DNA of 21,456 nucleotides. It comes from Deltaproteobacteria bacterium (GTDB taxonomy: Bacteria > Desulfobacterota > Desulfobacteria > Desulfobacterales > UBA11574). The stretch lies in assembly GCA_019313505.1 (NCBI GenBank), contig JAFDBA010000133.1:1-21456 (forward strand). Reading direction: 5' to 3'. Within the stretch, counting starts at the first letter, position 1, and the number at the start of each line of letters is the position of its first letter. Below are positions 1-6,603 of the stretch, piece by piece. Under the pieces are notes generated by a model. That model ran no database searches and was not told the DNA's origin. It worked only from the letters and a program-made list of their open reading frames with translations. Both the position numbers and the translations under genes were made by a program.

Positions 1-48
1 AGTTTACTATTAATTTTAAGGATTTCAATAAATTTTATTGGTGTTTTT

Positions 49-1336
49 ATGTTCGACAATCTAAGCGACAGGCTAAATGCCGTATTTAAGAAACTCAAGG
101 GGCACGGCAAATTATCGGAAAAAAATATCGAGGAGGGGCTAAAAGAGGTCAGGATGGCTCTCCTTGAGGCCGATGTCCATTACAAAGTAGTAAAAAAATT
201 TATTGGTGATATTAAGGAACGGGCCCTCGGTACGGAAGTTATGACAAGCCTGACGCCCGGTCAGCAGGTTATAAAAATAGTCGACCAGGAGCTGACTAAA
301 CTGATGGGGGGCCGTCTTGAGGACTTGGAACTTTCGGGTTCTCATCCGATATCGATAATGCTGGTTGGTCTGCAGGGATCCGGCAAAACTACAACAACCG
401 GCAAACTTGCCGCTTATTTGAGAAAAAAGGGGAGGAAACCTTATCTTGTTCCAGGGTGATCAGCTTTCCGTTCCGGTATTTCCATCCAACCAGGAAATGG
501 ATCCGGTTAAGATCTGCCAGGAAGCAAGAACAGCCGCACACAGGGAACTGTGCGATACGCTGCTTATAGACACTGCTGGACGTTTACATATAGACGAAGA
601 GTTAATGACTGAGCTTTGCCGTATCAAGGATGCGGTAAAGCCCTCTGATATTCTTCTTGTGGCTGATGCCATGACAGGCCAGGATGCAGTTAATATAGCC
701 GAATCATTCAACAATACCCTTGATATTGGCGGTGTTGTTCTTACAAAAATGGATGGTGATGCCCGGGGCGGAGCAGCTTTATCCATAAAATCGATAACAG
801 ATAAACCGATAAAATTTATTGGTGTAGGTGAAAAATTAGGCGATCTGGAGCCTTTTCATCCTGACCGGATGTCTTCAAGGATACTCGGAATGGGTGATGT
901 CCTTACCATGATCGAAAAGGCTCAGGCAGTGGTTGACGAAAAAGAAGCTGCCAAGCTTGAAAAAAGGATAAGAAAAAATGAATTTACTTTGGAAGACTTT
1001 CGTGATCAAATGGTTCAGATAAGGAAAATGGGCTCTATGTCAGATTTGATCAATATGATTCCAGGTATGGGTAAAATTAAGCAGTTGAAAAATCTCGAGG
1101 TCGACGAAAATGAGTTTATTAAGATCGAAGCGATGATAAATTCCATGACTTCCCAGGAACGGCGTAGGCACACCTTAATAAAAGGGAGTCGCCGCAAAAG
1201 AATTGCCAAAGGAAGCGGAACCAGTATACAGGATATAAACAATTTGCTTAAAAATTATACTCAGGTCGTGAAAATGATGAAAAAAATTAACAAAGGCGGC
1301 ATGCGAGGAATAAGCCAGGGTATGCTGCCGTTTTGA
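49..1336 (+). pseudogene. ffh: Signal recognition particle protein Ffh, broken by an internal deletion/frameshift
   Basis: Ffh is the GTPase that binds signal sequences with SRP RNA and docks ribosomes at the membrane through FtsY. Two frames together give the protein. Positions 49-459 encode the N domain and the start of the G domain, with the P-loop GLQGSGKT at residues 107-114, then stop. Positions 446-1336 continue in the next frame with the rest of the G domain (DTAGR, TKMDGDARGG) and the methionine-rich M domain ending in GMLPF. At the junction the text jumps from LVP to GDQLSVPVF. The family has about 15 residues here including the DVYRPAA motif (G2 region), which are absent. The 1288-base span is not a multiple of three, so about 44 or 47 bases appear lost. 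Flanks are well conserved, and ffh is normally essential, so assembly error or a very recent mutation is more likely than an old pseudogene. First gene of the rpsP-rplS cluster. Confidence 0.9.
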
Positions 1337-1348
1337 AGGAGATCTAAT

Positions 1349-1603
1349 ATGTCAGTTAAAATCAGATTGGCCAGACACGGAAAAAAGAAAAAACCTTTTT
1401 ATCGAATTGTTATTGCTGATAGCGAATCACCTCGGGACGGTAGATTCCTTGAAAATGTAGGCACATACAATCCTTTGGTAGATCCTGTAGAGGTGTCTCT
1501 GAAGCAAGAACGGGTTAAGTATTGGATCGATCAGGGTGCCATCCCTACAGATACTGTTAAAAGTCTTATGAAAAAAGAAGGTTTTTTTGCTAATCTCACA
1601 TAG
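1349..1603 (+). CDS. rpsP: 30S ribosomal protein S16
   Basis: A small-subunit ribosomal protein needed for 30S assembly. The 84-residue product has the usual S16 length and opening (MSVKIRLARHGKKKKPFYR), followed by the family pattern ending in VGTYNPL. A good Shine-Dalgarno sequence (AAGGAGAT) lies just before the ATG. It starts 12 bases after the ffh stop, so the two are probably cotranscribed, in the order ffh-rpsP-khpA-rimM-trmD common in bacteria. No anomalies are seen. Confidence 0.98.
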   Translation: MSVKIRLARHGKKKKPFYRIVIADSESPRDGRFLENVGTYNPLVDPVEVSLKQERVKYWIDQGAIPTDTVKSLMKKEGFFANLT

Positions 1604-1648
1604 TATCTTTACCCCTAATTCTCAACAGCCAACAAAGGAGATGGAGCT

Positions 1649-1879
1649 ATGAAAGAGCTGATCGACTACATTGCCAAGGCGCTGGTTGATGATCCGGAAC
1701 AAGTTGAGGTTTCTGAAGTAGAGGGTAACCGGACTTCGGTATTAGAGCTTAAAGTGGCAAAAGAGGATCTGGGAAAGGTTATTGGAAAGCAGGGTCGGAC
1801 CGCGCGAGCCATGCGTACCATATTAAGCGCTGCTTCTGCTAAATTAAAAAAACGGTCGGTCCTTGAGATTTTAGAATAG
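1649..1879 (+). CDS. khpA: KH-domain RNA-binding protein KhpA (YlqC family)
   Basis: This 76-residue protein is essentially one KH domain, with the GxxG-type RNA-binding loop in KVIGKQGRTAR at about residues 46-56. KhpA proteins bind RNA, often as partners of KhpB/Jag, and are almost always encoded between rpsP and rimM as here. A strong ribosome binding site (AAAGGAG) precedes the ATG. The rimM start lies 4 bases past the stop, indicating translational coupling. The family is clear from length, motif and position; the RNA targets cannot be read from sequence. Confidence 0.93.
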   Translation: MKELIDYIAKALVDDPEQVEVSEVEGNRTSVLELKVAKEDLGKVIGKQGRTARAMRTILSAASAKLKKRSVLEILE

Positions 1880-1883
1880 TATC

Positions 1884-2405
1884 GTGGGCAAAAATGGGTT
1901 TATTCCTGTTGGAAAGATTGTTGGTGCCCATGGTGTAAAAGGAAACATTAAGGTCTATTCCTACGCTGAATCCTTGTCTGTTTTCAAGCCAGGCGGTTTG
2001 ATCCTTTTAATCAATCCCGAAGGATTAGAAAAAAACTATAAAATCAAGTGGGTTAAACCTCACGGCCGGACCGTTCTTTTATCACTGGAAGGTGTAGAGA
2101 ACAGAAAGTTGGTTGAAACCCTTATCGGTTCTCTGTTTTATATTGAAAAGGTCACTCTTCCTGAACCGGAAGACGGATCATACTACTGGCTTGATATTAT
2201 CGGACTTTCAGTTTTCACAACCAATGATGAGTATATAGGCCTCGTTGAATCGATAATTCCCACGGGAAGCAACGACGTCTTTGTTGTAAGAAATCCGAAC
2301 AAAGATCATGACGGTGAAACACTGATTCCTGTGCTTGAGTCGGTGGTTTTGGAAATCGATCTTAAGCTTAAAATAATACGGGTGGATTTACCGGAAGGGT
2401 TATGA
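1884..2405 (+). CDS. rimM: Ribosome maturation factor RimM
   Basis: RimM binds ribosomal protein S19 in the 30S head and helps late 16S rRNA processing and assembly. The 173-residue product has both family parts: an N-terminal RimM beta-barrel (residues about 7-90, opening with VGKIVGAHGVKGNIKVYS) and a C-terminal PRC-barrel domain (about 100-173, with YYWLDIIGLSV and the later IPVLESVVLEID). The start is GTG, 4 bases after khpA, and that spacing supports it. The length is normal and the gene sits before trmD, its usual partner. Confidence 0.95.
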   Translation: MGKNGFIPVGKIVGAHGVKGNIKVYSYAESLSVFKPGGLILLINPEGLEKNYKIKWVKPHGRTVLLSLEGVENRKLVETLIGSLFYIEKVTLPEPEDGSYYWLDIIGLSVFTTNDEYIGLVESIIPTGSNDVFVVRNPNKDHDGETLIPVLESVVLEIDLKLKIIRVDLPEGL

Positions 2406-2460
2406 AACCTAAAATCTGCGTTAACTTTTTTTCGAAAGAGAGTTTACCGGCAGAACTTAG

Positions 2461-3261
2461 GTGAAAGTTAAAAATATGGATTTTGTGGTCCTGACTATTT
2501 TCCCGGAAATGTTTAATCCTTTTTGGGAACACGGGATTATAAAAAGGGCGATAGATCAAAACAAGATTTTGGCGTCGGCCATCAATATCAGAGATTTTGC
2601 AGAAGGGAAACACCGTATTACCGATGACCGGCCGTACGGCGGGGGCTGTGGAATGATTATGAAGCCTGAACCGCTGGCCGGTGCTATGCAGGCTGCCACA
2701 AAGAAAGCCCCTTTGGCCAAAAGGATTCTGCTGACACCTCAGGGGCGGCGTTTTGATCAGGGCGTGGCAGGAGAATTAGTATCATTGGATGGAATTATTT
2801 TTGTTTGCGGTCGCTACGAGGGTGTGGATGAACGTATTTGCCACAATCTGATCGATGATGAGATTTCCATCGGTGATTATGTCCTTACAGGGGGTGAACT
2901 GGCAGCCATGGTTATCATCGATGCTGTGACCAGACTGATTCCCGGTGTACTCGGCGGCAAGGATTCTGCGGAAAAAGATTCGTTTTCAGGAAGTGTTCTA
3001 AAATATGCACAATACACAAGGCCCAGAACCTTTGAAGGTATCGATGTTCCGGAAGTTCTGTTGTCGGGCAATCACAAAAAAATTGAGGAATCGAGGCTTG
3101 AATCATCGCTGATACGAACCTTTTTGAAAAGACGTGACTTGCTTGAAAACAGATGCTTAAGTACAGAGGAGATAAAAATTCTGAAAAAGTGGTGCCGCGA
3201 TATTGAAAAAATCATATACGACCAATCTACGCGTGGCCCTGACGCATTATCCGGTGGTTAA
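2461..3261 (+). CDS. trmD: tRNA (guanine-N1)-methyltransferase TrmD
   Basis: TrmD makes m1G at position 37 of tRNAs that read CNN codons, using S-adenosylmethionine, and so prevents +1 frameshifting. The SPOUT knot motifs are intact: GGGCGMIMKPEP near residue 60, GRYEGVDERI near 118 and SIGDYVLTGGELAA near 136, which holds the catalytic Asp region, then IPGVLG. At 266 residues it is slightly longer than the common 240-250. The start given is a GTG whose first base follows a TAG; an ATG at 2476 is an equally good alternative. Its last 59 bases overlap the start of the next gene, another SPOUT protein. Confidence 0.95.
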   Translation: MKVKNMDFVVLTIFPEMFNPFWEHGIIKRAIDQNKILASAINIRDFAEGKHRITDDRPYGGGCGMIMKPEPLAGAMQAATKKAPLAKRILLTPQGRRFDQGVAGELVSLDGIIFVCGRYEGVDERICHNLIDDEISIGDYVLTGGELAAMVIIDAVTRLIPGVLGGKDSAEKDSFSGSVLKYAQYTRPRTFEGIDVPEVLLSGNHKKIEESRLESSLIRTFLKRRDLLENRCLSTEEIKILKKWCRDIEKIIYDQSTRGPDALSGG

Positions 3262-3784
3262 TAAGAACGGTGATATTATAACATCCGCCGTAACCAACCT
3301 CGATTTGCATGATATAGCAAGGGCTGTAAAAACATACGGAGTAGGGTCGTTTTATGTGGTCACACCCCTTGAGGATCAGAAAGCACTGGTTAAAAAAATT
3401 GTTTCCCACTGGGTAGAAGGAACAGGAGCAAAATATAATCCAAAACGTCGAGAAGCCCTGGAGCTGATCATAATAAAAAATTCGATAGATGAGGTTATAG
3501 ACCATATCCGTAAAAACGGTGGAAATTCTCCTAAAATGGTGGTTACCAGCGCCAGGGCCAGTCATAACTCAGACAACTTAAGCTTTGGGAAGTTTCGGGA
3601 GATGTTGCAAGATGGCAACCTTTACCTTTTGATATTTGGTACAGCCTGGGGACTGCCGGAAAAATTTATTGCAGAGGCGGATTACGTACTGAATCCTGTT
3701 ATTGGCAACACAGGTTACAATCACCTTTCAGTCCGGTCTGCTGTTGCCATTATTCTGGACAGATTGTTTGGGAGAAACGTATAA
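3203..3784 (+). CDS. TrmD-associated SPOUT RNA methyltransferase (Methyltrn_RNA_4 type)
   Basis: A 193-residue protein that I recognise as the SPOUT-fold methyltransferase family (Methyltrn_RNA_4) often encoded directly after trmD in deltaproteobacteria and deep-branching bacteria. Typical features are the N-terminal VALTHYPVVNKNG, then TNLDLHDIARAVKTYGV, and the C-terminal knot-like FGTAWGLPEKFIAEAD and GYNHLSVRSA. The substrate RNA is not known to me. The start is TTG at 3203 inside trmD; a GTG at 3233 is possible but would cut into the conserved N-terminus. The 59-base overlap implies coupled translation with trmD. It is followed by a 430-base repeat-bearing gap before rplS. Confidence 0.88.
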   Translation: MKKSYTTNLRVALTHYPVVNKNGDIITSAVTNLDLHDIARAVKTYGVGSFYVVTPLEDQKALVKKIVSHWVEGTGAKYNPKRREALELIIIKNSIDEVIDHIRKNGGNSPKMVVTSARASHNSDNLSFGKFREMLQDGNLYLLIFGTAWGLPEKFIAEADYVLNPVIGNTGYNHLSVRSAVAIILDRLFGRNV

Positions 3785-3830
3785 AATCGCGAAGTTATTT
3801 TATACAACGTCCGGTAACGGACTAAAAAAA

Positions 3831-3964
3831 AGTAACATTTTAGCTTTTTGAAAATATTACCGCTTCAGGTATAATTAAATTTTTACTGAAAAAACTCGTG
3901 GATAACGGCTCCTAATGAAAGAACCCACCTGGGCTATTAATAAAGGTTTTTGTTTTAAAAGGGT
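3831..3964 (+). repeat. Dispersed repeat, copy A
   Basis: About 134 bases starting GTAACATTTTAG and ending GGGTG closely match the reverse complement of 20590-20729. Shared blocks are TTTTTGAAAATATTA, CCGCTTCAGGTATAATTAAA, TTTTTACTGAAAAAACTC, AATGAAAGAACCC and GGCTATTAATAA. Copy B has about 6 extra bases before CCGCTTC. Identity is roughly 85% by eye. No ORF of note is inside. Copies A and B both lie between same-direction genes and have the same orientation as transcription. Confidence 0.85.
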
Positions 3965-3983
3965 GTTTCTTTCTTAAATTAAA

Positions 3984-4096
3984 TCGTTTATGGTTCTTTC
4001 ATAACGATACGTAGTCCACTCAGACAGTTTCCAGCATAAAATTTAATCATACCCGAAGCTCGTTTGAAGTCGATTTGTTTCAAATCTAAACTATGA
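3984..4096 (-). repeat. Dispersed repeat, diverged inverted copy C
   Basis: Read on the minus strand this segment gives GTCATAGTTTAGATTTG, then GCTTCGGGTATGATTAAA and ATGAAAGAACC, in the same order and spacing as copy A but more diverged. With copy A, about 20 bases away, it forms a large imperfect inverted repeat (3831-4096) that fills most of the gap before rplS. Confidence 0.7.
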
Positions 4097-4109
4097 CAAA
4101 AAAAGAAAT

Positions 4110-4140
4110 TCCTATACAATCAATTAAAAATACTGTATAG
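4110..4140 (+). other. Small hairpin upstream of rplS
   Basis: An 8-bp perfect stem, CCTATACA with TGTATAGG, encloses a 15-base AT-rich loop and is followed by CACTTTTTG. It could be a weak terminator for the trmD transcript or the edge of the repeat element; the AT-rich stem makes efficient termination doubtful. Confidence 0.35.
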
Positions 4141-4146
4141 GCACTT

Positions 4147-4176
4147 TTTGAAATTATTTTTGCGCGATCCCTAAAA
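4147..4176 (+). promoter_or_regulatory. Candidate sigma-70 promoter for rplS-rnhB
   Basis: TTGAAA at 4147-4152 and TAAAAT at 4171-4176 are separated by 18 bases and lie about 46 bases upstream of the rplS ATG. After a 430-base gap the gene would need its own promoter. Motif match only. Confidence 0.45.
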
Positions 4177-4222
4177 TAGTTAAATGAATTTAAAATTGGC
4201 TTGTCCAAGATAGGTGGTTATT

Positions 4223-4570
4223 ATGCAAACAATAAGACAATTAGAAAGAGAGATGATGCGGCTGGATCTGCCTGATTTTGTTGCCGGCGATACTGTAAAA
4301 GTTTATGTCAAAATAAAGGAAGGCGAAAAAGAGCGTATTCAGGTTTTTCAGGGCGTTGTAATCAGCAAACGTGGTGCCGGGACCGGCGCTACGTTTATCG
4401 TTAGGAAGGTTTCTTACGGAATAGGAGTTGAGCGTATTTTCCCGCTACATTCTCCTGTCATAGACAAAATTGAAGTAATTACTCACGGACGTGTACGCCG
4501 TTCAAAAATCTATTACCTGCGCAAGCTGAGGGGCAAAGCAGCAAGAATAAAAGAACGTCGCTTAACTTAG
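4223..4570 (+). CDS. rplS: 50S ribosomal protein L19
   Basis: L19 sits at the 30S-50S interface of the ribosome. The product (115 residues from the ATG at 4223) shows the family pattern: QLEREMMR near the N-terminus, GDTVKVYVKIKEGEKERIQ, FQGVVISKRG, RKVSYGIGVERIFPLHSP and the basic C-terminal tail YYLRKLRGKAARIKE. I chose ATG 4223 over GTG 4214 because AGGTGG at 4212-4217 is then a correctly spaced ribosome binding site and the length is typical. Its place after trmD is standard, though a repeat-rich gap separates it from the trmD unit. Confidence 0.97.
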   Translation: MQTIRQLEREMMRLDLPDFVAGDTVKVYVKIKEGEKERIQVFQGVVISKRGAGTGATFIVRKVSYGIGVERIFPLHSPVIDKIEVITHGRVRRSKIYYLRKLRGKAARIKERRLT

Positions 4571-4606
4571 TGTCCATCCAAAATCTACCATTTCTGGATG
4601 AACACT
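4569..4606 (+). terminator. Hairpin after rplS
   Basis: AGTGTCCATCCA (4569-4580) pairs with TGGATGAACACT (4595-4606), 11 of 12 positions matched, around a 14-base loop, starting at the rplS stop codon. There is no U-tract, so it may be an RNA-stabilising or repeat hairpin rather than an intrinsic terminator. Confidence 0.45.
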
Positions 4607-4671
4607 AACCTTGATGAGATTCACCGAAGCCGGATGACTAAAATCTAACATCCTATTTTAAATATGATCTC

Positions 4672-5280
4672 ATGGGACCAGATCTGTGGTTATTCGAAAA
4701 GAAAGCCATTGAAAAAGGCTTTTCAAAAATTGCAGGTATAGATGAAGCCGGCCGGGGACCGTTGGCCGGCCCGGTTGTTTCTGCAGCGGTTGTACTCCCC
4801 TCTTTTATTCAGATTCACGGCATATCCGATTCAAAGAAATTAACGCCAAAAAAACGGGATTATTTTTACGAAAAGATTTATGAGTTTGCGGTTTCCATCG
4901 GTATAGGAATCGTTGACCCGACGGAAATAGATCGCATTAATATTCTTCAAGCATCCCTCATGTCTATGGCCATGGCGGCTGAAAATCTTGCCCCTCAGCC
5001 GGATTGTCTTCTTATAGACGGCATTTTTACTGTTTCGTCAGCCCTGCCACAGGAGCCGATACCCAAAGGTGACGGGTTAAGCATTTCCATTGCCGCTGCA
5101 TCTATCGTTGCCAAGGTTACTCGCGACAGGTTAATGGAAAAATACCACCAGTATTATCCGCAGTTTGGATTTTCCAGACACAAAGGATACCCAACCAAAG
5201 CCCATAAAGCGGCAATTAGAAAATACGGTTGCTGCCCCATCCACAGACGAAGCTTCAAGGGGGTTAGGGAATACCTGTGA
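4672..5280 (+). CDS. rnhB: Ribonuclease HII
   Basis: RNase HII cuts RNA in RNA-DNA hybrids and starts removal of single ribonucleotides from DNA. The 202-residue product has the metal-binding carboxylates of the family: D24-E25 in AGIDEAGRGPLAGPVV, an Asp in CLLIDG and another in AKVTRDRLM, plus DSKKLTPKKR. The C-terminal RHKGYPTKAH is also typical. The length is normal. The ribosome binding site is poor, but no better start exists before the catalytic motif. In many relatives yraN follows; here a palindrome and a GC-richer gene block follow instead. Confidence 0.96.
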   Translation: MGPDLWLFEKKAIEKGFSKIAGIDEAGRGPLAGPVVSAAVVLPSFIQIHGISDSKKLTPKKRDYFYEKIYEFAVSIGIGIVDPTEIDRINILQASLMSMAMAAENLAPQPDCLLIDGIFTVSSALPQEPIPKGDGLSISIAAASIVAKVTRDRLMEKYHQYYPQFGFSRHKGYPTKAHKAAIRKYGCCPIHRRSFKGVREYL

Positions 5281-5294
5281 CCACCAACTATTTA

Positions 5295-5438
5295 GTGCAT
5301 GAACGAAAACTGTCTTTTCCGCCAATATCTGCGTCAGACTCAAATTTTAATCCTCGAAATACTACCAGTATTACTGTGGTTAAAATTTTCGTCTTCCTTG
5401 ATCTTAACGAAAAAAAATCATAGTTTTCGTTCGGGCAC
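5295..5438. repeat. 144-bp imperfect palindromic element
   Basis: The two halves are near reverse complements. Outer arms are TGAACGAAAACT (5300-5311) against AGTTTTCGTTCG (5422-5433), with inner arms AAATTTTAATCC against GGTTAAAATTT and a central AATACT-ACC-AGTATT. Sequences between the arms also partly match. No ORF of note is present. It looks like a non-coding MITE-like or palindromic intergenic element between rnhB and trmO. Confidence 0.75.
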
Positions 5439-5499
5439 CATTTATAATTTAAAACTACTTCAAGATTGTTTATATGCAAGGTATTTCAGGAGAATGCCC

Positions 5500-5937
5500 A
5501 TGATCATTAAATTTATTCCCATTGGAACGGTACATACGGCTGCCCGCAAGCTGCCACGACATTGGAGCGTTTCTGATGTGGAGGGCACCCTGGAGATCCT
5601 GCCCGAGTATACCGATGGTCTTTCGGATATCAGCGCCGGCCAGCGCATTGTGGTGCTGTTCCATTTTCACAAGAGTCCGCCTTTTATACCCGAATTGTTA
5701 AAGCAGACGCCGCCCCACCGGAATAAGGCTTTGGGTGTGTTCAGCATTTGCTCACCCCGACGACCCAACGCAATTGGCCTTTCGGTACTGGAAGTAATAT
5801 CAAAGGATGGAAACCGGATTCGAGTGCGGGGTCTGGATATGATCGACGGTACTCCCATTTTGGACATCAAGCCTCACATCGAGGATAAACACGGCTGTCC
5901 AAGCTACACGGAATCCAGTGGTAAGGTAACACCCTGA
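5500..5937 (+). CDS. trmO: TrmO/TsaA-family tRNA m6t6A37 methyltransferase-like protein
   Basis: The family (TrmO, also YaeB/TsaA/VirR) methylates t6A37 to m6t6A in some tRNAs using S-adenosylmethionine through an unusual beta-barrel fold. This 145-residue version covers that domain: FIPIGTVHT at the N-terminus, VVLFHFHKSPP, PPHRNKALGVFSICSPRRPNAIGLSV as the signature, then LDMIDGTPILDIKPH. It lacks the C-terminal extension of the E. coli protein, as archaeal and many deltaproteobacterial members do. Start: CAGGAG at 5487-5492 is correctly spaced for ATG 5500; the in-frame extension to 5299 runs through the palindrome and is not protein-like. Short TsaA-like proteins also occur near Mo/W genes, so tRNA specificity is likely but not certain. 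Confidence 0.85.
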   Translation: MIIKFIPIGTVHTAARKLPRHWSVSDVEGTLEILPEYTDGLSDISAGQRIVVLFHFHKSPPFIPELLKQTPPHRNKALGVFSICSPRRPNAIGLSVLEVISKDGNRIRVRGLDMIDGTPILDIKPHIEDKHGCPSYTESSGKVTP

Positions 5938-5955
5938 GGGAACTTTTCTGCAACC

Positions 5956-6603
5956 ATGTCAAAAGTAAGAACCGGAAGACGAATCTACTATAATGTTTTC
6001 TCTTATGTGTATGATGCGTTTGTGAATCTGCATGCGCGTCGAGATGCCGGAGATACGAGGAATTTCCTGGTCGAGATGGCCAACCCGGAGGGGACACCCA
6101 ACCCGACGATTCTCGATATCTGCTGCGGGACTGGAGCTGTTATTGTGGCGTTTGCCAATCGCTATCCCGAGAGCGTAACCGTGGGCTACGATTTTTCCCG
6201 GGGGATGTTGCGTAAAGCGCGAAACAAACAGGAATCCCGAAAAACTATCTTCATAGAAGGGGATGCGGCATCCCTCCCCTTTGCTGACGAGAGCTTTGAT
6301 GTGGTTACCTGCTCCCATGCATTGTATGAACTGAAACGGCGGACCCGGCAGATCGCCTTGCGGGAAATGAGGCGCATCATACATTCCAACGGGGCGGTTT
6401 TGCTCATGGAACACGAAGTGCCTTATCATCCCCTTATTAAGATGCTCTTCAACATCAGGATGATGACCATGGGATCCGCTGATTCCGTAGAATTTGTTAA
6501 AGGGGGACTGGACCCGTTTCGACGGATATTTTCGGATGTCTTGCTGTACCATTCCCCAACCGGAAAAAGCAAACTCATTGTATGTCGGAAACACCGTTTT
6601 TAA
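5956..6603 (+). CDS. Class I SAM-dependent methyltransferase (UbiE-like)
   Basis: A 215-residue Rossmann-fold methyltransferase. Motif I, ILDICCGTG, is at residues 52-60 and binds S-adenosylmethionine. An acidic loop (GYDFSRGMLRKAR) follows, then DAASLPFADESFDVVTCSHALYEL, the usual motif II/III region of the UbiE/Methyltransf_11 group. The substrate cannot be told: no quinone-, tRNA- or protein-specific signature is evident. It lies 18 bases after trmO, probably in the same transcript, and its stop codon overlaps the stop of wtpC on the other strand. Base composition matches the GC-richer block rather than rnhB. Confidence 0.82.
   Translation: MSKVRTGRRIYYNVFSYVYDAFVNLHARRDAGDTRNFLVEMANPEGTPNPTILDICCGTGAVIVAFANRYPESVTVGYDFSRGMLRKARNKQESRKTIFIEGDAASLPFADESFDVVTCSHALYELKRRTRQIALREMRRIIHSNGAVLLMEHEVPYHPLIKMLFNIRMMTMGSADSVEFVKGGLDPFRRIFSDVLLYHSPTGKSKLIVCRKHRF

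Noticed and set aside
2402..2463. 20-codon ORF between rimM and trmD
   Set aside because: No ribosome binding site and no recognisable sequence; it only overlaps the rimM stop and trmD start.
3847..3874. Promoter (TTGAAA, 16 bases, TATAAT) inside repeat copy A
   Set aside because: In copy B the spacer is about 22 bases, so the promoter is not conserved in the repeat and is probably chance.
3831..4140. CRISPR array
   Set aside because: The repeats are long, inverted and diverged, without regular short repeats and unique spacers, and no cas genes are present.
4214..4222. GTG start for rplS
   Set aside because: It would overlap the likely ribosome binding site of ATG 4223 and add residues not usual for L19.
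5299..5499. N-terminal extension of trmO giving a 212-residue protein
   Set aside because: It runs through the 144-bp palindrome, has no family similarity, and a correctly spaced ribosome binding site supports ATG 5500.
5959..6594. Long open frame of 211 codons on the minus strand across the methyltransferase gene
   Set aside because: It is antisense to a gene with clear methyltransferase motifs; its own product shows no family motif.
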